From: Flavobacteriales bacterium UBA6772
GTDB lineage: Bacteria > Bacteroidota > Bacteroidia > Flavobacteriales > Flavobacteriaceae
Reading direction: 5' to 3'
Assembly (NCBI GenBank): GCA_905181765.1
Contig: CAJIYW010000001.1
Location: forward strand, 1-64,000
DNA: 64,000 bases
Shown here one piece after another: positions 37,264 through 46,739 of this stretch (position 1 is its first letter; each line of letters starts with the position of its first letter). The position numbers and the translations under genes are program-made. The notes under the pieces are model-generated. The model was not told the origin of the DNA. It saw only the letters and a program-made list of their open reading frames with translations, and did no database searches.

Positions 37264-38474
37264 TGTCTATCTTAAAAGAAAAAAAAATTCTTTTAGGAAT
37301 TACTGCTGGAATTGCAGCATATAAAACGGCTAGTCTAGTTCGTTTGTTTATAAAATTAGGCGCAGAAGTCAAAGTTATTATGACTCCTGCGTCTAAAAAT
37401 TTTATAACACCTCTCACACTCTCTACACTTTCTAAAAATCCAGTTCATTCTACTTTTTATTCTAAAGAAGATGAAAATGAACTTTGGAACAATCATGTAG
37501 ATTTAGGTCTTTGGGCAGATTACATGTTAATTGCACCCGCTACCGCAAATACTTTGTCTAAAATGGCAAACGGAACTTGCGATAATCTATTATTAGCAAC
37601 TTATTTATCATCTAAATGTCCAGTTTATTTTGCACCTGCAATGGATTTGGATATGTACAAGCATCCATCTTCTTTAGAAAGTTTAAAAAAATTACAAAGT
37701 TTTGATAATATTTTAATCCCTGCAACTTCAGGTGAGCTTGCAAGTGGTTTAATAGGCGAAGGTAGAATGGCAGAGCCAGAAGACATTGTTTTTTTTATAG
37801 AGAAGGATATAAGCTCTAAACTACCTTTAAAAGGTAAGAAGGTTTTAGTTACGGCCGGACCAACATATGAAGCAATAGACCCTGTTCGTTTCATAGGAAA
37901 TCATTCTTCAGGAAAAATGGGATTTGCGATTGCAAGTGCTGCTGCAAATTTAGGGGCAGAAGTATTTTTGATTTCTGGGCCAAGCAATCAACAAATAAAA
38001 CATTCTTTAGTGCATCGAGTAGACGTTGTCTCTGCTGAAGAAATGTATGATGCTTCCCATATGTATTTTAAAGATGTAGATATTGCGATACTTTCTGCGG
38101 CAGTTGCAGATTATAAACCAAAAAAGAGTGCTTCCCAGAAAATAAAAAAGACAGATACAGCGTTAGAATTATCGTTATCACCTACTAAAGATATTTTAGC
38201 GTCTTTAGGTGCTATAAAAAAACAGCAGTATTTGGTTGGTTTTGCATTAGAAACTAACAATGAGTTAGAAAATGCAAAAGGCAAACTAAAAAGAAAAAAT
38301 TTAGATGCTATTATTTTAAACTCTCTGCAAGATAAAGGTGCTGGTTTTGCGAACGACACAAATAAAATTACTATTATTGATAAAGAATTTAATGAAAAAG
38401 CATTCAAACTAAAGTCTAAAGTAGCAGTTGCGAAAGACATTATGAATGAAATTGTAAATCGAATTAAGAAATAA
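37263..38474 (+). CDS. coaBC: Bifunctional phosphopantothenoylcysteine decarboxylase / phosphopantothenate-cysteine ligase
   Basis: 403 residues. CoaC half: ILLGITAGIAAYKTASLVRL (FMN binding), DYMLIAPATANTLSKMANG, and APAMDLDMYKHP. CoaB half from about residue 190: KVLVTAGPTYEAIDPVRFIG, NHSSGKMGFAIA, AAVADYKPKKSASQKIKK. It carries out two steps of coenzyme A synthesis. Its ATG overlaps the omega stop codon. Intact. Confidence 0.95.
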   Translation: MSILKEKKILLGITAGIAAYKTASLVRLFIKLGAEVKVIMTPASKNFITPLTLSTLSKNPVHSTFYSKEDENELWNNHVDLGLWADYMLIAPATANTLSKMANGTCDNLLLATYLSSKCPVYFAPAMDLDMYKHPSSLESLKKLQSFDNILIPATSGELASGLIGEGRMAEPEDIVFFIEKDISSKLPLKGKKVLVTAGPTYEAIDPVRFIGNHSSGKMGFAIASAAANLGAEVFLISGPSNQQIKHSLVHRVDVVSAEEMYDASHMYFKDVDIAILSAAVADYKPKKSASQKIKKTDTALELSLSPTKDILASLGAIKKQQYLVGFALETNNELENAKGKLKRKNLDAIILNSLQDKGAGFANDTNKITIIDKEFNEKAFKLKSKVAVAKDIMNEIVNRIKK

Positions 38475-38540
38475 GACAAATAGGTTAATACAACTTGGAT
38501 TGCCTAAAGTTCTAGTATCAAGACACTATAATATCTAAAA

Positions 38541-39437
38541 TTGAATATGCATAAATTAACATCACTTTTTATACTACTATTCTCATTTTTTAGCCTGAAT
38601 GCTCAAGAGTTAAACTGTCTAATTACGGTAAATTCTGATCAAATTGGAGGTTCTAATAAACAAGTATTTAATACCTTACAACAATCATTAAATGAATATA
38701 TAAATCAAACCAAGTGGACAAATAGAATAGTAAAGCCAGAAGAACGTGTTAACTGCGCAATGACAATTATTATAACTTCTAGAGATAATAATAATTTTAC
38801 TGCAACGCTCCAAGTGCAATCTACAAGACCCGTTTATAATTCTAGTTATGCTTCACCAATATTGAATATTAAGGACAACGAATTCAATTTTAAATACAAT
38901 GAGTTTGATCCTTTAATTTATAATAAAAATTCTTTTGACAGCAATTTGGTATCATCTATTGTTTTTTATGTAAATATAATTTTAGGGATAGACGCAGATA
39001 CCTTTTCTAAATATGGTGGTGAAACCGAATTAAAAGAAGCACAAAATGTAATGTTACAAGCGCAACAAAGTGGCCTTTCTTCTTGGCAAAACGTGGTAGG
39101 TAAACAAAATAGATATGCATTAATAGATAACTTATTATCTCCAAAATTGAAGATTTATAGAGACTTACTTTATAATTATCATAAAAAAGGATTTGATAAC
39201 ATTATAAAGTCGAAAGCTTCTGCCCAGCAAACTATTGAAACGAGTTTATTAACTTTAGAGCGTATCTACAATAAAACAGTTGGTAATTATTTAATTAGAT
39301 TGTTTTTTGATGCAAAAGCAGACGAAATTGTAAGCATGTATTCTGAAGATGCAAAGACTAGAAACAAACAACGTTTGATACAATCTCTAAGAAAAATTTC
39401 TCCAAACAATAATTCTAAATGGAGAAAGTTAGATTAA
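38541..39437 (+). CDS. DUF4835 family secreted protein
   Basis: 298 residues. Signal peptide ending near SLNAQELNC, then the DUF4835 pattern CLITVNSDQIGGSNKQVFNT, LQQSLNEYINQTKWTNRIVK, and FVNI-like YVNIILGIDADTFSKYGGE. Found between coaBC and recN across Flavobacteriia; function unknown. The frame can open at TTG 38541, but ATG 38547 gives a cleaner signal peptide (MHKLTSLFILLFSFF), so the true start is probably 38547. Confidence 0.85.
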   Translation: MNMHKLTSLFILLFSFFSLNAQELNCLITVNSDQIGGSNKQVFNTLQQSLNEYINQTKWTNRIVKPEERVNCAMTIIITSRDNNNFTATLQVQSTRPVYNSSYASPILNIKDNEFNFKYNEFDPLIYNKNSFDSNLVSSIVFYVNIILGIDADTFSKYGGETELKEAQNVMLQAQQSGLSSWQNVVGKQNRYALIDNLLSPKLKIYRDLLYNYHKKGFDNIIKSKASAQQTIETSLLTLERIYNKTVGNYLIRLFFDAKADEIVSMYSEDAKTRNKQRLIQSLRKISPNNNSKWRKLD

Positions 39438-39481
39438 ATTCAACAAATTTCACTAATTTTAACTTCTAAAAATTAGTCAAT

Positions 39482-41133
39482 TTGCTTACACAATTATCTA
39501 TAAATAATTACGCATTAATAAATCACTTAAGTATTGATTTTTCCTCAGGTTTGTCAATAATTACAGGAGAAACAGGTGCTGGAAAATCTATTTTATTAGG
39601 CGCTCTAGGTCTAGTTTTAGGAAATAGAGCAGATTTGTCTTCATTAAAAGATACCTCTACTAAATGCATTGTAGAAGCAAAAGTTGCCATTTCTAATTAC
39701 AGTTTACAAGACTTTTTTATTTCAGTAGATTTAGATTATGAACCTGAAACAATTATTAGGAGAGAAATTCTTCCTTCAGGTAAATCAAGGGCTTTTGTAA
39801 ATGATACACCAGTTACTTTAAACGTTTTAAACGAGCTAAGATCAAAATTGATAGATGTGCATTCTCAGCATCAAACAATGCAACTGTCTGATGCAAGTTT
39901 TCAATTTGAAATTTTAGACGCATTGGCTAAAAATACAGATAGAATAGCTTCGTATAAAAGAGGTTTTATTCAATTAGGTTCTTTAAAAAAGGAATTATTG
40001 TCTTTAGAAACAGCTCAAAAAGAAGCAAATAAGCAATATGATTACAATTTCACTTATTTACAGAGCTTGAAGATGCAAATATTAAAGAAGACGAACAATC
40101 AGGTTTAGAAGAAAAGTTAGAGAAGTTAAATAATATAGAAGATATAAAACTCAATTTATCTGAGAGCTTAGAACTTTCAGTACATGAAGAAGTTGGACTT
40201 CAAAACTTATTAAATACCTTAGAATTTAAAATTTCTAAAATAGCATCTTTTTCTAAAGAATACCAAGAGTTAGCAGATAGAATTACCTCTATAAAAATAG
40301 AGATGGATGATATTGTTTCTGAGTTAGAAACTGCAAATGAAAATGTAGATTTTAATCCGAATGAAGTAGAAGAAATTAATGACAGATTACAATTGTTATA
40401 TAATCTTCAAAAGAAACATTACGTAAACTCAAATCAGGAATTACTACTGGTTTTTGAACAATTATCTGATAAGGTTAGACAGGTAGAGTCCGCAGAAGGA
40501 GATTTAAATAATAAAAAAGAGCAAATTTCAGCAATCTCTTTAAAATTAGATGTGGTTGCAGAAAAAATATCAAAAGCGAGAACATCTGCAATCCCTAAAT
40601 TAACCAAACAATTAGAATTTTTGTTAACGGATTTAGGAATGGAAAATGCACGTTTTTCTATAAAAGCAACACTTACAAATACTTATTTTAGTAATGGTAA
40701 AGACCATCTAGAGTTTCTCTTTTCTGCAAATAAAGGTGGTAATTTTGGGGAGTTGAAAAAAGTTGCTTCTGGTGGTGAATTATCAAGAATCATGCTATCT
40801 GTAAAGAAAGTATTGTCAGAAAACACGCAACTACCAACCATTATTTTTGATGAAATAGATACTGGAGTTTCTGGAGAGGTTTCTAATAAAATAGCAGCTA
40901 TTATGGGACAAATGGGTAATAATATGCAGGTAATCGCAATTACTCATTTGCCTCAAATTGCCGCAAAAGGTAGCAGCCACTATAAAGTATATAAAGAAGA
41001 GATAAACGGAGTTACAACCACGAATTTAAAGCAATTATCTACCGAAGAGCGTATTAAAGAAATTGCTGAAATGCTAAGTGGTAAAGATATTTCTGACTCA
41101 GCAATGATACATGCAAAAGAACTCTTAAGTTAG
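39482..41133 (+). CDS. recN: DNA repair protein RecN (single frameshift)
   Basis: About 550 residues when joined. SMC-like ATPase in double-strand-break repair. First frame: LTQLSINNYALINHLSIDFS, Walker A GETGAGKS (about 29), HSQHQTMQLSDASFQFEILD. The frame ends at 40108, but from about 40065 the correct reading is ELEDANIKEDEQSGLEEKLE, through coiled coil, to SGGELSRIMLSVKK, Walker B IIFDEIDTGVSG and QVIAITHLPQIAAKGSSHYK. A single base is missing after TATTTA near 40062. Starts at TTG 39482, which is the family N-terminus. Confidence 0.92.
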
Positions 41134-41201
41134 TTTTTTTTGCAAGAAATAAATAAGAGTAAGGCGAACAACAGCCAACAACTACAAAATAAATAAATAT
41201 A

Positions 41202-42005
41202 TTGTACAACTTACTAAAGGGTAAAAAAGGAATTATATTTGGTGCATTAAATGAGCATTCTATTGCTTGGAAAACTGCTGAACGCGCGCATGAAGAAGGT
41301 GCGGAGTTTGTTTTAACTAATGCGCCAGCTTCAATTAGAATGGGAACATTAGAAATTCTCGCAGCAAAAACAGGTTCTCAAATAATTTCGGCAGATGCAA
41401 CTTCAATAGAAGACTTGGAGAATCTTGTAGAAAAAGCAATGGAGATTTTAGGTGGTAAAATCGATTTTGTGTTACATTCTATTGGGATGTCTGTAAATGT
41501 TAGAAAAGGAAAGTCGTATACAGACCCTAATTATGATTTTACCAAAAAGGGGTGGGATGTTTCTGCAGTTTCTTTTCATAAAACTTTGAATATTCTATAC
41601 AAGAAGAAAGCCATGAATGAATGGGGAAGTATCGTTGCGTTAAGCTATATGGCTGCGCAAAGAGTCTTTCCAGATTACAATGATATGGCAGATAATAAAG
41701 CCTATTTAGAGTCTGTTGCACGCAGTTTCGGCTACTTCTTTGGTAGAGATCATAAAGTGCGTGTAAATACCATTTCTCAGTCTCCAACGCCAACAACGGC
41801 AGGCACTGGAGTTAAAGGATTTGATGGTTTTATTGCATATTCAGAAAAAATGAGTCCTTTAGGGAATGCAACTGCTTTAGAATGTGCGAATTACACTATT
41901 TCTATGTTTTCAGATTTGACAAAGAAAGTAACCTTACAAAATTTATTTCATGATGGAGGGTTTTCTAATATGGGTGTAAGTGACGCTGTTATGGAAAAAT
42001 TCTAA
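41202..42005 (+). CDS. fabI: Enoyl-[acyl-carrier-protein] reductase (NADH), FabI
   Basis: 267 residues. SDR-type enoyl reductase of type II fatty-acid synthesis. Seen: LLKGKKGIIFGALNEHSIAW (NADH loop with the modified GxxxxxSxA motif), FVLHSIGMS, and the Y-x6-K pair in YNDMADNK (about residue 160), then RVNTISQSPTPTTAGTGVKG. Starts at TTG 41202, matching the normal N-terminus MYNLLKGKKG. A decayed copy of part of the gene lies directly behind it. Also note fabV at 18611. Confidence 0.95.
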   Translation: MYNLLKGKKGIIFGALNEHSIAWKTAERAHEEGAEFVLTNAPASIRMGTLEILAAKTGSQIISADATSIEDLENLVEKAMEILGGKIDFVLHSIGMSVNVRKGKSYTDPNYDFTKKGWDVSAVSFHKTLNILYKKKAMNEWGSIVALSYMAAQRVFPDYNDMADNKAYLESVARSFGYFFGRDHKVRVNTISQSPTPTTAGTGVKGFDGFIAYSEKMSPLGNATALECANYTISMFSDLTKKVTLQNLFHDGGFSNMGVSDAVMEKF

Positions 42006-42082
42006 TAGTGATACGTTAAATTTAGATGATTTAAATATTTCAGAGTATCATAAAAGGTATTTTAAATAGAATTTTAAAGCAT

Positions 42083-42212
42083 TAGCAAGCCTTAGTTTTG
42101 AATACTTCTTTAGTAGAGATTGCAATGCACGCGAAAACACTATTTTCAGTCTCCAAAGTCAATAATAACTTGTACTAGAGTCAAAGTATTTTATAGTTTT
42201 ATTGCATATTTT
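42083..42212 (+). pseudogene. Decayed partial duplicate of fabI
   Basis: Aligns without gaps to fabI bases about 41713-41842, offset 370. Shared stretches include TACTTCTTTGGTAGAGAT (TACTTCTTTAGTAGAGAT here), TTTCTCAGTCTCCAA (TTTTCAGTCTCCAA), GAGTTAAAGGATTT (GAGTCAAAGTATTT) and GTTTTATTGCATATT. In the fabI frame it contains two consecutive TAA codons (about 42161-42166) and has lost both ends, so it is a relic. It fills the spacer before the next gene. Confidence 0.8.
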
Positions 42213-42241
42213 TATACTATTTTTACAATTAAATTTAAGAC

Positions 42242-42685
42242 ATGGGTTTTTTTAAGAAAATGGATACAGTATTTAAATCATCTGAAAGCTTTAGGTTGAT
42301 GGAGAGAACAGAGGTTGATCTTAAAATTGAAGCAGACATTGTAGCATACGGAATTAAGAAATTCGGTGTATCAGATTATGGCGATTTATATCTAAAAATT
42401 GCGGAGTTAGGAGGTTTTATTATGCTTGAGACCATTATTGTGAGTGACACGAATTTGAAAAGTAAAAAAGGAACTACACTTTCTTTTTTAAAAGAAAATC
42501 AAATACTAACACTTGAATCAGATGAACATATAATTGAATCTGATTTTTCTAATACTGTAAAAAAAGCGATTACTAAGATTGATTATAACATATCGGTCGA
42601 AGATGCAGAAGTTTTTACAGAAAAAAAATACGATTCAGTTTTATTTAAAATCAACGGACAAGAAATTAACTTTTCTGTTACATAA
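42242..42685 (+). CDS. Hypothetical protein
   Basis: 147 residues, soluble, unrecognised. N-terminal amphipathic segment GFFKKMDTVFKSSESFRLME, then alternating strands (FIMLETIIVSDTNLKSKKGT, SVLFKINGQEINFSV) that suggest a beta-sandwich-like fold. Ends 8 bases before the GT2 gene and probably shares a transcript with it. Intact. Confidence 0.65.
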   Translation: MGFFKKMDTVFKSSESFRLMERTEVDLKIEADIVAYGIKKFGVSDYGDLYLKIAELGGFIMLETIIVSDTNLKSKKGTTLSFLKENQILTLESDEHIIESDFSNTVKKAITKIDYNISVEDAEVFTEKKYDSVLFKINGQEINFSVT

Positions 42686-42693
42686 CAAAGCCC

Positions 42694-43653
42694 GTGAAAC
42701 CAATTTTTTCCATTATCATCCCTGTATACAATCGTCCTGAAGAAATAGACGATTTATTAGCGAGTATAAGTGCTCAAGAATATGATGAACCCTTTGAAGT
42801 TTGTATTGTAGAAGATGGATCTTCTGAAAAAAGTGATTTGATTATAAATAAATATACCTCAGAATTGTCTATTCAATATTTTGAGACAGAAAATACAGGT
42901 CCTGGATCAAGTAGAAATTATGGAATGACCAAAGCCACAGGAAATTACTTTATTATCTTAGATTCAGACGTAATCCTTCCTTATAACTATCTAGCAGAAA
43001 TTACGAAACAACTAGAAAAAAAGTATACAGATGCTTTTGGAGGTCCGGATGCGGCACATCCTAGTTTTTCAGTATTACAAAAAGCTATCAATTATTCCAT
43101 GACTTCTTTTTTAACTACTGGTGGCATTAGAGGGAATAAAAAAAGTGTTGGGAAATTTCAACCAAGAAGTTTTAATATGGGGCTTTCTCAAAAAGCTTTT
43201 GATATCACCAAAGGCTTTTCAAATATGAGAGCTGGTGAAGATATAGATTTAAGCTTTCGTTTATGGGATCAAGGTTTAAAAACTCAGCTTATAGATGCAG
43301 CGTATGTCTATCATAAACGCAGGAATTCTTTTTTAGGTTTCTTTCAACAGACTTTTGTATTTGGTACTGCAAGACCCAAACTCAATAAAAAATATCCAAC
43401 CACCGCGAAACTTACCTATTGGTTTCCAAGTATTTTTATACTTGGTTTAGACCTTTCTATTTTACTCTCATTTTTTGGAGTTTATATCCCAATTCTGTTA
43501 TATACTTTTTATTTCTTATTAATTGGTTTAGATGCTTTTTTGCGGAATAATTTTAATCCATTAGTTGGTTTTTTGAGCATCATAACCACACTTACGCAGT
43601 TCTTAGGCTATGGGTTGGGTTTCTTAGAATCTATGTTTATCTCAAAAAAATAA
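42694..43653 (+). CDS. Family 2 glycosyltransferase
   Basis: 319 residues. Inverting GT-A fold enzyme: FSIIIPVYNRPEEIDDLLAS, CIVEDGSSEKSD, GPGSSRNYGMTKATGNYFII and the metal-binding DSD (LDSDVILP, about residue 89), then GEDIDLSFRLWDQG with the catalytic acidic pair. Two C-terminal hydrophobic helices (about 240-275, 290-312) anchor it in the membrane. Starts at GTG 42694. Sugar and acceptor unknown. Convergent with cutC, 1 base apart. Confidence 0.88.
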   Translation: MKPIFSIIIPVYNRPEEIDDLLASISAQEYDEPFEVCIVEDGSSEKSDLIINKYTSELSIQYFETENTGPGSSRNYGMTKATGNYFIILDSDVILPYNYLAEITKQLEKKYTDAFGGPDAAHPSFSVLQKAINYSMTSFLTTGGIRGNKKSVGKFQPRSFNMGLSQKAFDITKGFSNMRAGEDIDLSFRLWDQGLKTQLIDAAYVYHKRRNSFLGFFQQTFVFGTARPKLNKKYPTTAKLTYWFPSIFILGLDLSILLSFFGVYIPILLYTFYFLLIGLDAFLRNNFNPLVGFLSIITTLTQFLGYGLGFLESMFISKK

Positions 43654-43654
43654 C

Positions 43655-44355
43655 TTAGGCTATCGTATCTAAAATATTTTTGATAGTGTCTATATCAGAA
43701 ACTGTTTGCGGAGTATTTCCAAAATAAGAATGTGTGTTTTCTGAGATCTCTCTTGAAGCTGAAGAGTGAATCTCTGTAAACCTAGCATTTTTAAAAAGAC
43801 TGCTATTCATTTGATTTATGCCACTTCCAGGCATGATGATGAGTTTGTTTTGTGCTATCTGTTGAAGTTCAATTAATAATTCAATTCCATCTTCAGCTTT
43901 ATCTTTTTGACCTGAGGTTAACAGTCTATCAACGCCTAGATTTATTAATTTAAGCAACGACTCTTTTGGTTTTGGCACCGCATCAAAAGCCCGGTGAAAG
44001 GTAAAAGACATGGGTTTAGAAAGTTCAATTAATTCTTTTGTTCTTTTAATATCTATAGTATTATTTGCATGTAATACTCCAGAAACAATTCCAGCACAAC
44101 CTAAGTCTTTGCATTGTTGAATGTCCTCTTTCATAATGTTAAATTCCGAATCTAGAATACGTGAAAATTTCCGCTTCTAGGACGTATTAATACATGAACA
44201 GGAATTGTTAATGCTGCCATGACTTTTTTAAGTAATCCGAAGGAAGGTGTGATACCGCCAACGGATAACTCAGTACATAACTCTATTCTGTGAGCTCCAG
44301 CTTTTTGAGCATTCATTGCAGATTGATAGGAGTTGGCACAAATTTCTAAAATCAT
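43655..44355 (-). CDS. cutC: CutC family protein (single frameshift)
   Basis: About 235 residues joined. First frame (44355-44152): LEICANSYQSAMNAQKAGAH, RIELCTELSVGGITPSFGLL, VHVLIRPRSGNF. Second frame: MKEDIQQCKDLGCAGIVSGV, FHRAFDAVP, GVDRLLTSGQ and IIMPGSGIN. All are CutC TIM-barrel motifs. One base is missing near 44160. Named for copper tolerance, but in Bacteroidetes it is often found in carbohydrate loci, as here. Its start is 3 bases from the GH20 stop, so the two form an operon. Confidence 0.88.
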
Positions 44356-44357
44356 AT

Positions 44358-46676
44358 TTATTTTATTGTGATTTCATCAATAAATGTCCATGGTTTGTTT
44401 CCAGTACCTTGCTTTCCTTCTGGGATAATTCCGTAACTAGGAATTGTAATCTTTAATTCGGTTGCTTTTAAATTTTTATCTTCTGGATAGAATTGTGAGA
44501 TGTTTACACTAAAATCAACTAATAAAGAATCATTGTTTTCTGTTTTTTTGCTTGTTGAAATAGCTCTTCCATCTTCTAATTTTAATTGTAAATTAATTTC
44601 CTTTGGCGGATAAATCCATTGTCCGTTAGCATTAAAAAATCGGGTAGTAATGGTATTGATGTTTGTTGGTGCTTCAAATTCAATAGTAATCTCTACATCC
44701 TCCCCTGAAAAACCTAACCATTCTTTATCTCCATAACGTTTGTTGTTTCCTGAAATCCCGTTAATCAATGCTGTTTTTCCACCAGCATTGTATGCAGGAT
44801 GTGGTTCTTTATCGATCGTAATTTTTGCACCAACTCCTTTATGTAAATTTATTTTCTGTTCAAAAATACTTCCTAAATTTTTATCATCTGAATCACGAAT
44901 AATAGCTTTGATATTCATGAATGAATCCACAGCAATTGGATTTGAATATAATTTTGAAGGTTCTGTATCATCTATAGAATAGTAAATAGGGTAGGTTGAA
45001 GAGGTCGCATTTAATTGATAAGTTAAATTACCTTCTGTATTTTTTAATTCACCCTTTACGGAATACATATGATTGGCGTAATTTACATCTAATTGGTCTA
45101 ATCTTTTTTGATACTGCTCTAATCTATTAATAAAATCTGTATAATTTTTATTTTCAGGAGAAGACCACACAACTTCACTTAGTGCAACAACTCTAGGAAA
45201 AGCCATGTATTCTACCTGTTTTTCAGTTTGCATATATTCTGTCCATACATTTCCTTGTGCACCTAACACATATTGGCTTCTTGTTCATTGAGTTCTTCCG
45301 GTATCGGATCAAAAGCATATACTTTTTCTAAAGGAAGAAATCCACCAATGGCCAAAGGCTCATTTTCATTGTCTGACTGGTAATGGTCAAAATAACAGTG
45401 AGAACCAGGAGTTAAAATAACATCATGCCCTTCTTTAGCTGCTTGAATAGCTCCGCTAGTTCCTCGCCAAGACATTACAGTTGCATTAGGTGCCAAACCA
45501 CCTTCTAAGATTTCATCCCAACCAATAATTTGTTTACCTTTTGAATTGATATATTTTTCCATTCTAGCAATAAAATAACTTTGCAATCCATGTTCGTCTT
45601 TTAGCCCCTCTTTTCTGATAAGTTTTTGGCAATAATCACAATTTTTCCAGTTGGTTTTTGGAGCCTCATCTCCACCTATATGAATATATTTTCCTGGAAA
45701 TAAAGCCACAACTTCGTCTATTACATCTTCTAGAAATTTAAAGGTACTTTCTTTAGGGCAATATACTTCGTTAAAAACACCCCATTTTGTAGCTACTTCA
45801 ATTTGTTTTCCGGAACATCCCAATTCTGAATAAGCAGCGATAGCAGCCTGAGAGTGACCTGGCATTTCAATTTCAGGAATGATAGTTATTTGCCTTTCTG
45901 AAGCATATTTTACCACATCTTTAATTTCTTCTTGAGTATAAAATCCTCCATATTTTTTACCGTCAAATTGATGAGGTAGATTATTGTGATGACCAATTAA
46001 TGTTTCATTTCTAAAAGCAGCTATTTCTTGGAGTTTTGGATATTTTTTAATTTCAATTCGCCAACCTTGATCTTCTGTTAGATGCCAATGAAAAGTATTC
46101 ATTTTTAACATTGACATTAAATTGATGTACTTTTTTATAAAATCTACAGAAAAAAAATGTCGTCCAACATCTAGATGCATTCCTCTGATATTCAAATTGT
46201 GGAGCATCTTTAATTTCTAAACATTGAATAGCAATTTGAGTTTCATTAATGTTTGATTTTTCAAAATCAACAGGTAATAACTGTCTTAAAGATTGAAAAG
46301 CATAAAAAGCCCCTTTTTGTGATTTCGCGAAATTAAAATTTTATCCTAGTAATTTTTAATTGATATGCTTCATTATTAGAAATAGAGGCATCTATTTTAA
46401 ATTGAATACTGTTTTTAGAAGACGTATTTAATTGAATATTACTTCCGTTTTCAACATAACTTTTAAAAAAATAGCAACACTTTTTAAGCTGTCATCATAA
46501 GTTAATTTTGTATCACTACTTAATATCAAAAACACCTTTGGTTATTAATTTGTTCATTAGGAACAGGAATGATATTAGGAACAATAGTGAACTTTTTTTG
46601 CTTTAAAACATGCTGTTAGTAGTAAAATTAAAGTTGTGTATGTTATAATTTGTGCTGTTCGTCTAAAAGTGCTCAT
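44358..46676 (-). pseudogene. GH20 beta-N-acetylhexosaminidase lipoprotein (several frameshifts)
   Basis: About 770 codons from ATG 46674-46676. The start encodes a lipoprotein signal (TTLILLLTAC). At least four shifts between 46640 and 46200 must be bridged (VPNIIPVPNEQINNQ; DSLKSVAIF; SQKGAFYAFQSLRQLLPVDF; EIKDAPQFEYRG). From 46207 the catalytic domain is open: GMHLDVGRHFF, HWHLTEDQGWRIEI, IIPEIEMPGHSQAA and HIGGDEAPKTNW with the catalytic Asp-Glu pair. A shift near 45266 leads into YMAFPRVVALSEVVWS and a C-terminal discoidin-like module. Releases terminal GlcNAc/GalNAc from glycans. Every motif survives, so the breaks are probably sequence errors. Confidence 0.85.
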
Positions 46677-46739
46677 TTATTAGTTGACTGATTATCGTTA
46701 TCTTGCTAATTTAGACAAAATTTTATACTTATATAACTG

